A stretch of DNA of 64,000 nucleotides from Cavenderia fasciculata (lineage: Eukaryota > Evosea > Eumycetozoa > Acytosteliales > Cavenderiaceae), in assembly GCF_000203815.1 (NCBI RefSeq), contig NW_004457635.1, positions 310,001 to 374,000 on the forward strand. Reading direction: 5' to 3'. Of the stretch, positions 1 through 12,525 are shown in pieces. Under the pieces are notes generated by a model that searched no databases, was not told the origin of the DNA, and saw only the letters and a list, made by a program, of their open reading frames with translations. Within the stretch, counting starts at the first letter, position 1, and the number at the start of each line of letters is the position of its first letter. The translations under genes were made by a program, and so were the position numbers.

Positions 1-2
1 GT

Positions 3-788
3 GTCAGAAAGTTCCAACAAGACGATGCCCACATTTTCTGTACCCTCGCCCAAACCGAAACCGAGATCAAGTCGTGCTTGGAGTTTATGCAACACGTCTA
101 TGGTATCTTTGGATTCGAGTTTTCTTTGGAATTGTCCACCCGTCCCGAGAACCGTCTCGGCTCTGATGAGATGTGGGACAAGGCTGAAAAATCTTTGGAA
201 GTCGCTCTCACCAACTTTGGCAAGCCATGGAAGTTGAACCCTGGAGATGGTGCCTTTTACGGACCCAAGATCGACATTCATATCACCGATGTCTTGAAGC
301 GTTCGCATCAATGTGCCACCATCCAATTGGACTTCCAGTTGCCAATCCGTTTCGAGCTCGAGTACATGACCGACAAGGCCGAGGATTTGCAACGTCCAGT
401 CATCATCCATCGTGCTATCCTCGGTTCCGTCGAGCGTATGATGGCCATCTTGATCGAACACACCGGTGGCAAATGGCCATTCTGGGTGTCCCCACGTCAA
501 GCCATCATCGTGCCAGTCTCCCAACAATTCAACGAATACGCCGACCAATTGCAAAAGAAGATCGTCGATGCCGGTTTCTACTGCGATGTCGATGGCTCTG
601 ACAAGACCCTCCCCAAGAAGGTCCGTGAAGCTCAATTGGCCCAATACAACTACATCCTCGTTGTTGGTCAAAAGGAAAAGGACGAAAACACCGTCGGTGT
701 CAGAACCCGTGACAACGTCGTTCGTGATGCTATCTCCTTGGATGCTCTACTTGCTGAATTTGATCAAAATAATAAGGATTTCAAATAA
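3..788 (+). CDS. thrS: Threonyl-tRNA synthetase, C-terminal part (cut by window start)
   Basis: Class II aminoacyl-tRNA synthetase that charges tRNA-Thr. The reading frame is open from base 3 and ends at a TAA at 786-788, so the 5' part lies outside the window. The visible 261 residues begin with the motif 2 region '[12 protein letters not shown]', then 'GAFYGPKID' and motif 3 '[18 protein letters not shown]'. They close with the C-terminal anticodon-binding domain starting near '[11 protein letters not shown]'. The codon use is GC-richer (GTC, CTC, ACC) than in most neighbours, as expected of a highly expressed gene. No mitochondrial or cytosolic assignment is possible without the N-terminus. 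Confidence 0.95.
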   Translation, partial: VRKFQQDDAHIFCTLAQTETEIKSCLEFMQHVYGIFGFEFSLELSTRPENRLGSDEMWDKAEKSLEVALTNFGKPWKLNPGDGAFYGPKIDIHITDVLKRSHQCATIQLDFQLPIRFELEYMTDKAEDLQRPVIIHRAILGSVERMMAILIEHTGGKWPFWVSPRQAIIVPVSQQFNEYADQLQKKIVDAGFYCDVDGSDKTLPKKVREAQLAQYNYILVVGQKEKDENTVGVRTRDNVVRDAISLDALLAEFDQNNKDFK

Positions 789-1898
789 AAGAAAAAAAGA
801 AAAAGTTCTCTCAATTTATTTAAAGTCTCCAAAAAAGTAAGGGAAATATTTCATATACTTTTTTTTATCCAATATATAATAATTATATATTCTGCCCTAG
901 ATCGAGAAAATACACATATTTTAATGTTTTCGGGTCGATCACTTTTTTTTGTTTTTTTTTAAATATTCAACGTTTCGATTCCTTGAATGAGGCGACACAT
1001 CGAGATTTGTTTCCTCAACAGGTTTAAATATCTATTTATAAACACACAACAAAACATACAAACGTTTGTATCATCAAGAAGAAAAAGAAGAAAAATTATT
1101 GAGGAGAACTCCAAAGATTCAATGTATCACGTTTAAAACAGACAGACTTTTTAATACTTTGGTGAGTGTACATTAATGTGTCTTGACCTCTACTTTGATA
1201 GTCTATAAACTAACAACTATGTTGACTTGAGTCGATCAAATAAATGAGGATGGGAGAAGGAGTTGGATGGTTGTTGGGGTGATTCGAATCAAGGCTCAAG
1301 AGTCCAGTGGAATCGAATTATTTTTATTATTAGGCGCGGATTTTTAGCCACTGTTATCAAAAAATTTTGATCAACGTTTTTTTCTATTGATCAGGTGTCA
1401 CCATTTTGTTTCAACCACCATCTAGTTTTTAAGTATATATATATACCTATCTATCTCTTATCTGTCTATATAAAATATTGGATTGATTGATTGATCAGAT
1501 TGTATCATCACTGACTTGTAATATTATAGAACAACAGCATTGCTTCAAAATAGTATTAGCATTGCAACAACAACAACAACAACAACAACATTATATCATC
1601 TATATACCGTAGTTAGTCGTCGACAACTAAAAAGGCCCCAACAACACAAACTATAGGATATTCTCAATACCATATATATATACAACAACACATATAAATA
1701 ATATATAAATAATTTATTTGTAAGTAGAAAGAAAAACTCGAGAGAGTGAGTCTCTCGGACATAAAAATTACTACTTCTATGCTATGCTATGTGATTGATT
1801 GAATTGATCACCAACCGACACTAATCCAACAATAGACCAACAACAACTATAATAATAAGTAATAATAAGTAATAATAAGTTAGTAATAGTAGAATACC

Positions 1899-1900
<2 letters not shown>

Positions 1901-1945
<45 letters not shown>
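1901..1945. repeat. (CA)n microsatellite
   Basis: About 22 uninterrupted CA dinucleotides lie in the non-coding region upstream of the RhoGAP/RhoGEF gene. Confidence 0.95.
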
Positions 1946-1949
<4 letters not shown>

Positions 1950-2447
1950 CAGTTATATAAAGTAATAATAATAGTAGTAGTGGTATAATATCAGTCTTTG
2001 TTAGTCGTTCTTTCGTTCGTTATAGTTATATTCTATATTCTTTTTAAAAACAAGTAAGATGGTCACCGCCATTCGTATTTCCCACATTCATCCATTCATT
2101 CATTCCAATCCCCCACAACCCATCCAAACGAAAACAAGAGGGGATGGTATTGGCCCATGCCATGCAAAGTATTTTTTTGATAAGTGTTTTGTTTTTTTTT
2201 TTTTTTTTTGTGATTGTAACAATTGCAATGAATGGATGGATGGGTAAATAAATCACCTCGATCGCGTGGTTGAGTTGGAGATGAGATGAACGTATCATCA
2301 ATATCATTCCTTCCTCCTCCTCCAAACAACCACAACAACAAGACATTCAATGCATCAACCATCATCATCTTGAAGAGATTTTCATCTCCAACACGGTCGA
2401 TAACTTTGTAGAGTTATATTTGCTTTGTGTCTGTGTGTTTTTTGTGT

Positions 2448-2448
<1 letters not shown>

Positions 2449-2474
<26 letters not shown>
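2449..2474. repeat. (CT)n microsatellite
   Basis: An uninterrupted CT dinucleotide run, followed at once by several CCTAT units. Confidence 0.9.
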
Positions 2475-2480
<6 letters not shown>

Positions 2481-4212
2481 TCCTATCCTATCCTATCCTG
2501 TTCTTTAATTATTTGTCTAAAACACCCTGTTTTTCTGTACTTTTATTCTCTCAAACACTCCACTCGACCATTTTTTTTATTTGTTGGAAACACTGCTACC
2601 TACCGTTAATCAACTCCATTTGTGGAATACAATATAATATATATTTATGCTATTTACAGTTTGTTGGATTATGGTATGTTTCTTTCTCTCTCTCACTCTC
2701 ACTCACTCATGATGTTCATGAATATATTCATATTCATTGCAATCATATGACGATTTTAGAATAACGTCCTCCAACAGAGAAAAGTTGGTTAGTGTGTTGA
2801 TGGTGATGGCAGACTCTCAGTCAGTGTGTGTGTGAATAAATTAGGAAAGGAAGAGGAATGAATACAGTTATAAATGGAATCAAATAGACAACAAGAGTGA
2901 TAAGATAAGGGATTTTAATTTTAGGTCGAAAATAATAATAATAATGTTGTAATATATATATTTTAGATAAAGGTATAATAATATAATATATAATTTATCT
3001 ATCTATCTAATCTCTTGATGTTCCTTTTCCTTCCATCAATCCTTCCTAATCCAGTCCTGTCCAGTCCATTTTTATTTCCAATGGAAATATTTGGTTGGTT
3101 GGTTGGTTGTATGTGGGGTGGATTGAATTGGATTGGTTTGAACACAACAATAAATAACCTCCCTCCTCCTTTTTTGTCATCCAAGTGATCATCACCGTCA
3201 TCAAAGTTGTTTTAATACATATATATACACAGATATCTGTTCACAGTTCAAAGTGATAAATTCAACTCAATTGTAGGTGGTGCAAAAATAACAACAACAA
3301 GCAGTAGCAACAACAACAACAACAACAACAGAAACAGTAGTAGCAACAACGAGTGGAATCAATATCATCACATCCACCATACCTTTTCCTGCTTCACCTT
3401 TATACAGCACAAACAACGCCTACCCATCCAGTTAGCTAACAGTGTAGAGAGAGACATGGGTAACCAACTTATTGGTTGGCTGATATGGGTGGCACAGGCA
3501 TTCACAACCCCCACACTCGCTCACTCACTACTCTCCTTCATATCAGGTGGAGGATGATGTAGTAGCAGCAGTTTAAATTTCAAGGTTTAAGCTTGTTTTA
3601 AACACTACCACCACCACCACCACCACCACCATTTCACCCACCATCACCAAACCACCCACACAATCCACCCACTGACACCATCCACACACTCTCTCAACTC
3701 ATTACTCACTCAAATGTGGCGAATGCAAAGGGGATGGATAAGCTTATCGTGTCTCTCATCAGGATGGTTGATATCGATTGATGAATAATAGTTCCGATCA
3801 TCTTGACCACTGTCTCCACCGCCCAGACACCACATGAGTGTCTCTGTTGTGTGATGGATATCTATTCTTATCATTTTCATCAATCATTAATTTGTGTATC
3901 TAGATATCGCATGACACTCTTCTCTTTTGTTTTGTTTTGTTTGTTTGTTGCTGTTTATAACCAGTAGTAAAACTCTTGCTCTTCTTTCCTTTTTTTTTTT
4001 TTTTTAATAATATATCACTATTATCAATCACTTCCAACACACACACACAAATAGTGTTGCCATCAATCAATCATATTTATATTATCCAGTCCAGTTGTGT
4101 CACTGTAGCAGTAGCATCAATTGATCAACTGTCGTACAACAACAACAACCAAAAGAAAGAGAAATCAATTATAGTGCAATCAATCAATCATAATCAATCA
4201 AACTAAAAACAC

Positions 4213-4248
<36 letters not shown>

Positions 4249-4249
4249 T
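4213..4249. repeat. (ATAG)n microsatellite
   Basis: About nine ATAG units followed by (TAG)n, 310 bp upstream of the RhoGAP/RhoGEF start codon. Confidence 0.9.
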
Positions 4250-4557
4250 AGTAGTAGTAGCCAAACCAGTAGTACTGATCAATCATATTTATTTATTTAT
4301 TTAATTTATTTATTTAAATCCAATTTTAAATTATTTTAATCATATATATTATAATATATTAGGGTTTTTTTTAATTGTATCATAAACAGAAGAAGAATAA
4401 GAAAAAAAAAAAGAGACTCTTCTCTTTGTCAAATTTGTAGAATTACTTTTTCATCATAATAATAATAATAATAATAACAACGCACAGCCATATAAACAAC
4501 TCAACAACAAGAAGAAGAACGCATAACTTAATTTAGAAAACAAAACACAAAAAAACA

Positions 4558-7500
4558 ATGGAACCAACAACCACCAAAGTATTTGGAGTTGATTTGGAAC
4601 AACTGGTCACTGCGCAAAATGTAGATAGTGGACAACCATCGAGACCGATTTCCCAGGTTGTAGTTGATGCAGTCGAATGGTTGGATGGCAAAAACACACT
4701 GTCCGAGGAAGGATTGTTCAGAATTCCAGGACACGGACCTACCATCCAAGAATTAAAGAAACAATATAACGAAGGAAAAGGTGATCTCTCAAAGATTGCT
4801 CCAACTGATATGCATACAGTAGCAGGTTTATTAAAACTATATCTACGTGAACTTCCAGAACCTTTATTAATTTGGAGATATTATTCAACTTTTATTAAAG
4901 TAATCAGTATGTTAGGAAAACAAAACAAAAAAGAAAAAGAAAAAGATGGTTGATTGATTTTTCTAATTTCCTTTTTTTATTTTCTTTTTTAATCTTTTCC
5001 TTTCTAGAGAATAGCGATAAATTACAAAGAATGTTACATTTAAGAATGTTAATTTATGGATTACCAAAAGTAAATAGAGATTTGGTTTTATACTTGATGA
5101 CATTTTTAAACAAGGTATCATCTTTTTCGTCATCCAACAAGATGACATCGGCAAACCTTGCCATGGTTTTTGCTCCAAACCTTTTACGTCACCAAAAAGA
5201 AAGTTTAAATCAAATCATGGAAGATTCAAATCATGTTACAAATATTTTAAAACATTTAATTGAAGAAATTGCTTATATTTCAAAGGTAATTAGAAATAGA
5301 AATAGAAATAGAAAAAGAAATAGAAATAGAAAGAGAAATAAGATTATTAATTTATTTTTATTTATATCTTCTAGTCGACACATTATTTATCAACATCAGT
5401 AGGAGATGTACCAATGGCATTAATACCAGCAAATCCAATTCCAGTAGATGATTTAGGAAATGTATTATATGCAAGAGCACTCTACCCATATCAAACCACA
5501 GGACAATGGCATTTACCATTTAAAAAAGAGGATCAGATCACATTGTTGGATATAAAGACAGAGGAAGGATGGATGAAGGGAGAGTTGAATGGACGCGTTG
5601 GATACTTCCCAGCCTCTTATGTAGAAATTGTCGCCGCTCCACCACCCACCGAACCACTGACACTCATCCCCATCCCAGATATCGACCAAACCATCATCAC
5701 ACCCGATGTCACCATCACGACTACCACTACCACCACCACACACCAAACAACTACGACAACGACAACGACTACAACTACCATCCAAAAAAATAACGGCGCA
5801 GAGTCTGCAGCCGACGAGACTACCTCTGCCCCAGTGCCAATTGCATCGGTGGCCAAGAAAAACTCTAGTGGATTGTTAAAACCACAACCACCACCAAGAA
5901 CGGCTGGCAGTCCTATTCTCGCTACATCGACCTCGGGCGAGGCAGTTCCATCACCGTCAACCGTCGCTATCAACAAGTTGAATGGATCGTCGTCGTCACT
6001 TGTAAACTCACCAGACATTACAAAGATCATGTCGACCAAGTTGTCAGTGTCTTCATCTATTCCACCACCCAGTCTGTCTGCCCCACCCACTTTGGTTGCT
6101 CCACCCACCACCGCCGCCGCCGTACTCCAGCAGCAAAATGTATTGACACAAAGCTCGCCATCACTCAACTTGAGTAGTTCGACGCAGACGACCGCATCCA
6201 ATTCGTCGCGTTCACTGTCACAGAGCTCGTCGCCAGACCTCCATAAAATCATGTCGACCACACCCAAGCTGTCATTTTCCTCCAACCTCCCACCCTCTCT
6301 CACGCTTCCCCCATTCTTGCCCTCCAAGAACCTCGCCTCGCTCGGCTCGTCGGTCAGCAGCGCCTCCTCTTCACCCTTGGGTACGCCTCCAGGCAGCGGC
6401 GTGTTAAACTCGTCAAAGTCCAATTCATTCCTCGAGTTTGCCCTCTCGTCGACCCCACCACCACCCCTTTCTCTGCCACCCATGGACCTGCCACCTCCAC
6501 CCGTCACCACACCCGTCAAGTCGCCCTCGAGCATCGACCTCGCCAATCTGCCACCCCCACCCTTTTCACCATGTTCACCCGAACCCAACCCACTCAAACA
6601 AAACAACGAGATGGCTCCACCCCTCACCGACGACTTTCCACCTCCACCACCCCTCGTCTTTAGCCAGACTTCATCTGCCACCACAACCGAGGACGATCAC
6701 AACCCACCAACCTATGAAGACGAAGATGATGACTCTTCCAGCGAGTCCAACTCTTTTCTTGGTACACCAGCTGCCCCAGCAAGTATCCCATCGCCTCCAC
6801 CCCCACCACCCAAGCGATTGGACCGTTCATTGTCCTACAGCTTCAAGCGTCAAGAAAAGATGGCCGACGAGGCCAAGAAGCGTAAAGAGAGAGCCGAGGA
6901 GATGTTGAGCACCGAGCGTACCTATGTCAAGCAGTTGACATGCATCCTCGAGCTCTTTATCGAGCCCGTCAAAAAGAACCACAAGTTTGCTCTGCCCGAG
7001 GAGCTCCTCAACACATTCAGTTGTCTCGAGGTTATCCTCAATGCTCATCGTGCCAACATTCTCAAGGCTCTCGAGGAGCGTATGACCTGTTGGGACGCCA
7101 AGCCATTGATGGGCGACATCTTTTGCAACAACACCTCGTTTATCAAGCTCTACAAGCATTACGTCAACAACTATGACCGTTCGATCACATCGCTCAAGCA
7201 ATGCAAGGAAAAGACACCCGAGTTTAAGGCGTTTGTCGCCACGCTCGACTATACCGAGAAGTTTTCCGGTCTAAACGTCGAGTCGTTCCTCATTCTGCCC
7301 GTCCAACGTATCCCACGTTATGTATTATTACTCCAAGACTTGCTCAAATATACCAGCAACGACCATCCAGACTTTGACCAGTTGTGCGAGGCACTTGGCA
7401 CCATCAAGGATTTTGCCGAAACCATCAACTACAAAAAGTCAGAGGAAGACAACAACTCGAGGATCCAACAAGTGCAAGACTCGATCAAGAACTTGCCAGC

Positions 7501-8575
7501 CCACGCATTGGAGCGTCGTAAAAAGTTGCTCTCGGAAGGTCCCATTTTGCTGAAAAAGGAAAAGTACTATGTGTTTTTGTTCAATGACGCACTCATCCTT
7601 ACCAAGCCCGGCAAGGACAAGAAAAAGTTCAAGAGCCTCGTCAACCTCCAGACCGCCTCGATCAACATCACCGACGAGGTCAATGTCATCAAGCTCATCT
7701 CGCAAGAGGGTACATTTAAATTCACGCCCGACAATGCCAAGGACCGCGAGCACTGGACCAAGGCTTTCAAGGAAGCCATCGAGACGGCCCGCCAAGAATT
7801 GTTGCACTCTGCCTTTGGCGAGAGCCCACTCTCCAACGAAGGTAGCAAGGGATTCAACCGTATCCAAGACGAAAAGAACGCACAAAAGAAGCAAAAGCTC
7901 GTCGAGGAGCTATGCAACACCGAGCAAGAGTACATCAACTCGTTGACGTACATCCAAAACGTCTTTTTATCGCCCATTAGAAAGTCGTTGGACACGCAAA
8001 ACCCGTTGGTATCCTATTCCGAAGGTTTGGATATCTGTAGTAATTTCGAAACCCTTCTCGGCTGCCACATCACCTTTTACGACATTATCAAGGAGCGTCT
8101 CGTCCAATGGGAGGACAAGCCATTTGTATCGGACCTCTTTATTGAAAAGGGCGGTTTCCTCAAGCTCTACAACTACTATGTACAACACCATTACTCTTCA
8201 CTCCAGACCATCGAATCCTGTATCGAGAAATATCCACTTTTTGCCATTCACCTTCGTAATATCGAATCCAACGAAAAGGTTGAGCTCAAACATCTACTCG
8301 CCGAGCCACTCCGTCGTATTCCACGTTACTATTTAATCCTCCAAGAAATCCTTCAATACACTCGTCCCAAGCAAGACGACCACGAGAACCTCCAAAAGGT
8401 TGTCACCAACCTCAAGGATCAAAACGATAAATTCAACGCCACCTCTATCCTCGCGCTCTCTTCTAGTGGCGACACCCCTCGTAGTCCCCACAAGTCAAAG
8501 ACTATACGTGTCAAACCACCAAAAGGTCTCAACAAAGATTCAAAATTAAATACTAGTGGTTTCTTTTCAGTTTAA
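4558..8575 (+). CDS. RhoGAP-SH3-RhoGEF(DH)-PH-DH multidomain signalling protein
   Basis: Predicted regulator of Rho/Rac GTPases, and so of the actin cytoskeleton. Exons are inferred as 4558-4906, 5008-5285 and 5375-8575. Both introns have GT...TAG borders and compatible phases, giving about 1,275 residues. Domain order: RhoGAP at about 5-205 with the arginine finger in 'EEGLFRIPG'; SH3 at about 235-295 ('ALYPYQ' and 'GYFPASYVEIV'); a 400-residue linker rich in Thr, Ser and Pro; DH1 at about 713-896 ('LPVQRIPRYVLLLQDLLKYT'); PH at about 916-1018; and a second DH at about 1047-1227 with 'EPLRRIPRYYLILQEIL'. DH2 has no recognisable PH behind it. Carrying GAP and two GEF modules in one chain is unusual. 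The linker codons are GC-rich, while exons 1 and 2 are AT-rich. The family calls are firm; the substrate GTPase is unknown. Confidence 0.93.
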
Positions 8576-8760
8576 CAAAACAATAATATAATAGAATATA
8601 ATATAATATAAACCAACAAACAAAACACTATACGAGAGAAAATAAAACTTTAATTTATATTTATAATGTACAAAAACAATAACTATAGTTTTAACTAAAA
8701 CTTTAAAGGATAAGTTTATTTGATGAGAGTAATAATATAGTGTGTCAATAGTACTAATAT

Positions 8761-9036
8761 TTAACACCAGTTGTTGCCACCGCCAATATTAATATCAATA
8801 TCAATATCGATATCAATATTATTGCCACGACCACCACAACATCCTCTACGAGCAATCTTTGATTCACCAGTTGTTGTAACATTGGAATAGTTTGATCCTT
8901 GGATTGACGAGTTTTGGATGTTTTTGCCAGCACCTGGGGTAAGTTGAGAAAGATTCTCTAAAAGAAAAGAAGATTGAAATGATATTGTTAGAATATGAAA
9001 AATGATTATGATTATTTTTAACATACTGTATAACAT
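8761..9036 (-). CDS. Small Gly/Cys-rich protein with Ile-Asp tract (hssA-type small gene), spliced
   Basis: Read on the minus strand, exon 1 is only 10 nt (9036-9027, ATG TTA TAC A). An intron at 9026-8958 (GTATGT...TTTTAG) precedes exon 2 at 8957-8761. The 69-nt intron is a multiple of three with no in-frame stop, so an unspliced reading is also open. The spliced product is about 68 residues: 'MLYKNLSQLTPGAG', a Ser/Asn/Thr segment, 'RRGCCGGRGNN', (ID)n, and a Gly-rich end 'GGGNNWC'. The size and layout resemble the small Gly-rich hssA/sig-type families of dictyostelids. Function is unknown. It is head-to-head with a clear paralogue at 9397-9712, which has the same exon layout and supports the splice model. 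Confidence 0.75.
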   Translation of the reverse strand: MLYSMLKIIIIIFHILTISFQSSFLLENLSQLTPGAGKNIQNSSIQGSNYSNVTTTGESKIARRGCCGGRGNNIDIDIDIDINIGGGNNWC

Positions 9037-9396
9037 TTTGGATTTGATAGTAATTGTTGTAAATGGTAAAGAAAGAGTTAATTAATTTAATTTAATTTGA
9101 TGAATTTATTACTATTGCAATACTCAATATTTATAGTTAATAAATTCAATATTTCCTTTAAAAAAACTATTAAAAAATCCAAACATTTTAGATTATTCCT
9201 ATTTTAGAATTGGGGTTCATAGTCATCAAATGAAATATAGGATTTTTGATTGATTTTTACAATCTTTTTACACAATTCTAAACTATAAATAACTTGTTCA
9301 TTCTAGTTTAAATATATTCAAAACAAATTCAAATATTCAACCAACTATTAAAACATTTGTACTATTCAAATTCCACTTTACCAAATCAAATCTAAA
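9037..9396. promoter_or_regulatory. Shared divergent promoter with mirrored TATA boxes
   Basis: This is the 360-bp spacer between the start codons of the two small paralogous genes. AACTATAAATA occurs on the plus strand at 9281-9291, and the identical 11-mer occurs on the minus strand at 9138-9128. They lie about 106 and 92 nt upstream of the respective ATGs. The symmetry fits an inverted duplication that included the core promoter. The role is inferred from position only. Confidence 0.55.
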
Positions 9397-9712
9397 ATGA
9401 TCTTTAGTATGTAACATTGGAATAAAGGTATTTGGATTCTAAATTACTTACTAATGATTTCTCGTAATCCTATTTGATTCTTTTTCTTTAGAAAACCTAT
9501 CAAAATTATCACCAATTTCCAATCATGGATCCAATCAAAATGTGACCATCCAAAGTTATTCAGATGTATCAAGTGATTCTGTCGGTTCCATTGCTTGTAG
9601 ACGTCGTCGTGGATGTTGTGGTGGCGGAAACAACATTGATATCGATATTGATATCGATATTTGTATTGACAATGGTTTTGGTGGTCGTGGTGCTCGTAAT
9701 GGATGGTGGTAA
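9397..9712 (+). CDS. Small Gly/Cys-rich protein, paralogue of the 8761-9036 gene, spliced
   Basis: Exon 1 is 10 nt (ATG ATC TTT A, 9397-9406). The intron is 9407-9491 (GTATGT...CTTTAG) and exon 2 is 9492-9712. The unspliced reading stops at once, so splicing is needed. The product is about 76 residues: 'MIFKNLSKLSPISN', a Ser/Asn-rich stretch, 'RRRRGCCGGGNN', then alternating Ile-Asp, a lone Cys, and a Gly/Arg-rich end 'GWW'. It aligns with the divergent neighbour at the N-terminus (KNLSxL), at the RRGCCGG motif and at the (ID)n tract. Function is unknown; similar small Gly-rich genes of dictyostelids are often developmentally regulated. Confidence 0.75.
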
Positions 9713-9841
9713 ATACTAAATACCAACCTATCGGTCATGAATAATTTAGATTTTAAACTATCATTATTCTCTCCTTCCTTTTAAAACATCTAAACTTTAT
9801 TTAAAACCATTAAGATTAGATGGTTCCAATTTCTTATTTAT

Positions 9842-12525
9842 TTATTTTATTTGATTATGACGATGAGGATCTAAAAAAGGATGTCTTATAGCTTCAGAAG
9901 CAGTAATTCTTTTAAATGGACAAGGTTCAAGACAAAGTTCTAAAAGCTGGAAAGCTTCTTCAGGCATTCTTTCTTTGGTTTGACCTGATTCATTTCTTAG
10001 ACGTTTAGCTAGATCTGTCCAACTCTGTCCACGAATATTCTCTGATACAAATATTTCCTTGTCCAATGTATTTGCCAAATCAATAATCTTTTGTGTTCCA
10101 ATGATTGAAATGATCTCGGCCAATGATGTCAAATCGTCTGGTGAAACAAAAAATGGATAACGACCAGACAATACACACATCATGATCACTCCAACAGACC
10201 ATATATCAATTGCAGTTGTTTGTTTGTTGTATTTGAGTAATACTTCTGGTGCTCTAAACCCTCTTGTTCCTGCTCTTGGTGCTTGTTTTGATATATCATT
10301 TTGTTGTTGTTGTTGTTGTTGTTGTTGCTGTGATAACATTAATGGTGAACAATTATTTTGATTATTTCTTTGAATATTACTTGCTACTGTTGTTGTAACA
10401 TTTTTATCTTTTGTTTTCTTTAATTTCTTTAAATCTTTATAAATTGGTTGTTGTAGTATTTCTTGTGGCATCTAAATAAAAATAAAAAGAAAATAGATTA
10501 ATATACTTTTTAATTTCTTTTTTGTTTTCTTTTTTTGTTTACCTCTTGAGCTAAACCAAAATCAATCAACATGAAACCATTTAATTTTTGATTATAAAGG
10601 AAATTGGTAGGTTTAACATCACGATGACAAATTTGATGATAATGGACATGTTTGAGAGCTGAAAAGATTGCAATGAGGTAGTTTCTAAATTCGTTTGGAG
10701 TGAGTTTAAAAAAGTAATCTTTAAACGAATCGTGTTCAAAATAGGGAAGTATAAGAGTAACTTGATCCATATGTCTAATGATACCAAGTAGTTGACTAAT
10801 ATAACGATCTTCTCCAACCTTCATCAATGTTTTGATTTCATTTAGTATTCGCGTTGGTGAAGATGTTGGAGAGACTCTTTTGAGTGCCACCAAGCGTCCT
10901 CGGTGTTCACCCTTTAGACACACAGATTTAAATACTCCACTAAACGTTCCTTGTCCAACTTTATCGAGTATCTTGAAATTGCCTTGTAATTCTGGAAAAT
11001 CTTTTTCATTAAATTCTGGATTGACAGGTGATGTTTCCAAAGCCTTCAAATCATAATTGGATAATATTGCTTTTGGAACTGTTGTCTTTTCATACATTTT
11101 AAATGATGGTGTAATTTCTTGTTGTTGTTGAATTTGTTGTTGTTGCTGTTGTTGTAAATATAAGAATTGTTGAATTTGTTGTTGTTGTTCTTGATTTGGT
11201 CTCTTTTTTTGATTCATAAATTGATGACCATTATTATTATTAATATTTTGATGATTATTATTATGGTTAGTATTAATTTTCTTATTATTATTATTATTTA
11301 ATGGCTCGATAGATATTGTATCCATCAGAGGTTGACTATTCATTTGATTGTACACATATACATTTTGTTGTGGAGATGTTATTTGTTCTATATATTGGGA
11401 TTGTTGTGATGGAGGAGATTGTTGTTGTTGTTGATAAGATGACTGTGGCATTTGTTGCTGGATTGGTGTAGAAGAAGGTGTTGGATAGCTACTAATATTT
11501 ACAAAAGGTATTGGTGGTTTTGGGGAATATGGTTGTTGTTGTTGTTGCTGAGGAGGTGGGACATGAATCTGTTGTTGTTGCTGTGGTTGTTGTCGAGATT
11601 GCTTTAAATGCATCGATTTTGAATATGGTGATGATATATAATGAAGAGATGATGGTTCGGGTGATGTAGGTACCATTCCATAACTTCCACTTGTATTATT
11701 GATCGATGGGAGATGAAACTTTACATGATGATCGCTAAAATGAATAGGCGATGCATTAAGATTAATAGATGATCTAGGCTCCATGATTTGTTGTTGTTGC
11801 TGTTGGTAAACATCGGTTGAAGAGAAATGTCCACTACTTGAAGGAAGATTAGATGAGAACAAATACCGGTGGTTTGTACCGTTCGAAGTGTTGTTTGGCG
11901 ATGACAATGGAGGTAGAGTAATTGATCGACTACCAGGACTATAGGTAGTTGGTGATATTGGAGACACCTTTTGCATAGTTTGAGAGGTTGGAGATAGCGA
12001 TGAATAGTTATTCGGTTGGTGTGACATTAGAGTCGGTAATACTTGTAGACTTGGTAAAGTAGATGGATATTGTTGTTGTTGTTGGTTAAGATGACCACTA
12101 CCACCATGATGGTTAGACAATGTCTGTGGACTAGGTTGAAGTGGAGGAGGAGGAGATGGATGATGTCGAATATAACTTATTTGTTGTTGTGGTGTATGGT
12201 TTGTTGAAGATGATATATTATTATTAACATTGTTATTTATATGTGTTGGTGGTGTTAGGTTGTTGTTGTTGTTGTGTTGTAAATGATGAAGAGAAGGTGA
12301 TATCACATTATTATTATCATGTTGTTGTATATGTGTATGATGATGATGAGGTTGTTGCTGTTGATGTATTATTTGATGGTGGTGAGGTTGTTGTTGCTGC
12401 TGTTGCCCATAAGAAGTAATATTTATATTCGGGTGCTGAGGTTGTGGTTGTTGCTGTTGTGGTTGATGGTGATGATGCTGTTGCTGCTTTGAATCATTTT
12501 GGTAATATCTATTGTTATTATTCAT
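9842..12525 (-). CDS. cdc7: Cdc7-type (DDK) serine/threonine kinase with long Gln/Asn-rich N-terminus
   Basis: Cdc7 with its Dbf4-type partner phosphorylates MCM to fire replication origins. Exons are 12525-10543 and 10471-9842 with a GT...TAG phase-0 intron, giving 870 residues. About 490 residues of Gln, Asn, His, Pro and Ser low complexity precede the kinase. Visible kinase motifs are the glycine loop 'GQGTFSGVF', 'VALKR', the catalytic loop 'HRDVKPTNFLY', 'DFGLAQE', and the APE segment 'GTRGFRAPEVLLKY'. The last is diagnostic of Cdc7, as is a low-complexity kinase insert (poly-Gln at about 10300-10330) between DFG and APE. The intron lies just after DFG. The length beyond the core is typical dictyostelid repeat expansion. 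Confidence 0.92.

Larger units (their letters stand above)
789..4557. other. Long gene-free region with many simple repeats
   Basis: About 3.8 kb lie between the ThrRS stop and the RhoGAP/RhoGEF start. The region is AT-rich and consists largely of short CAA, AAT, TATA, CA, TC, CAC and ATAG repeats, with no open frame that looks coding. The small frames near 2.0-2.8 kb are repeat-driven. It is much longer than the usual 100-500-bp spacers here, so it probably holds the promoter and a long, possibly spliced 5' UTR of the downstream gene. Nothing specific is recognised. Confidence 0.6.

Noticed and set aside
1901-1945. CRISPR-like array
   Set aside because: Pure dinucleotide repeat without spacers; no array of spaced repeats exists in the window.
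2044-2368. Overlapping minus-strand frames of 90-100 codons
   Set aside because: They run through CCATT/CAA and poly-T repeats, show no domain and differ by frame only; typical of open frames in low-complexity DNA.
5617-6684. 355-codon minus-strand frame
   Set aside because: Antisense shadow of the Thr/Ser/Pro-rich linker of the RhoGAP/RhoGEF gene; its Val/Gly runs mirror ACC and CCA codons.
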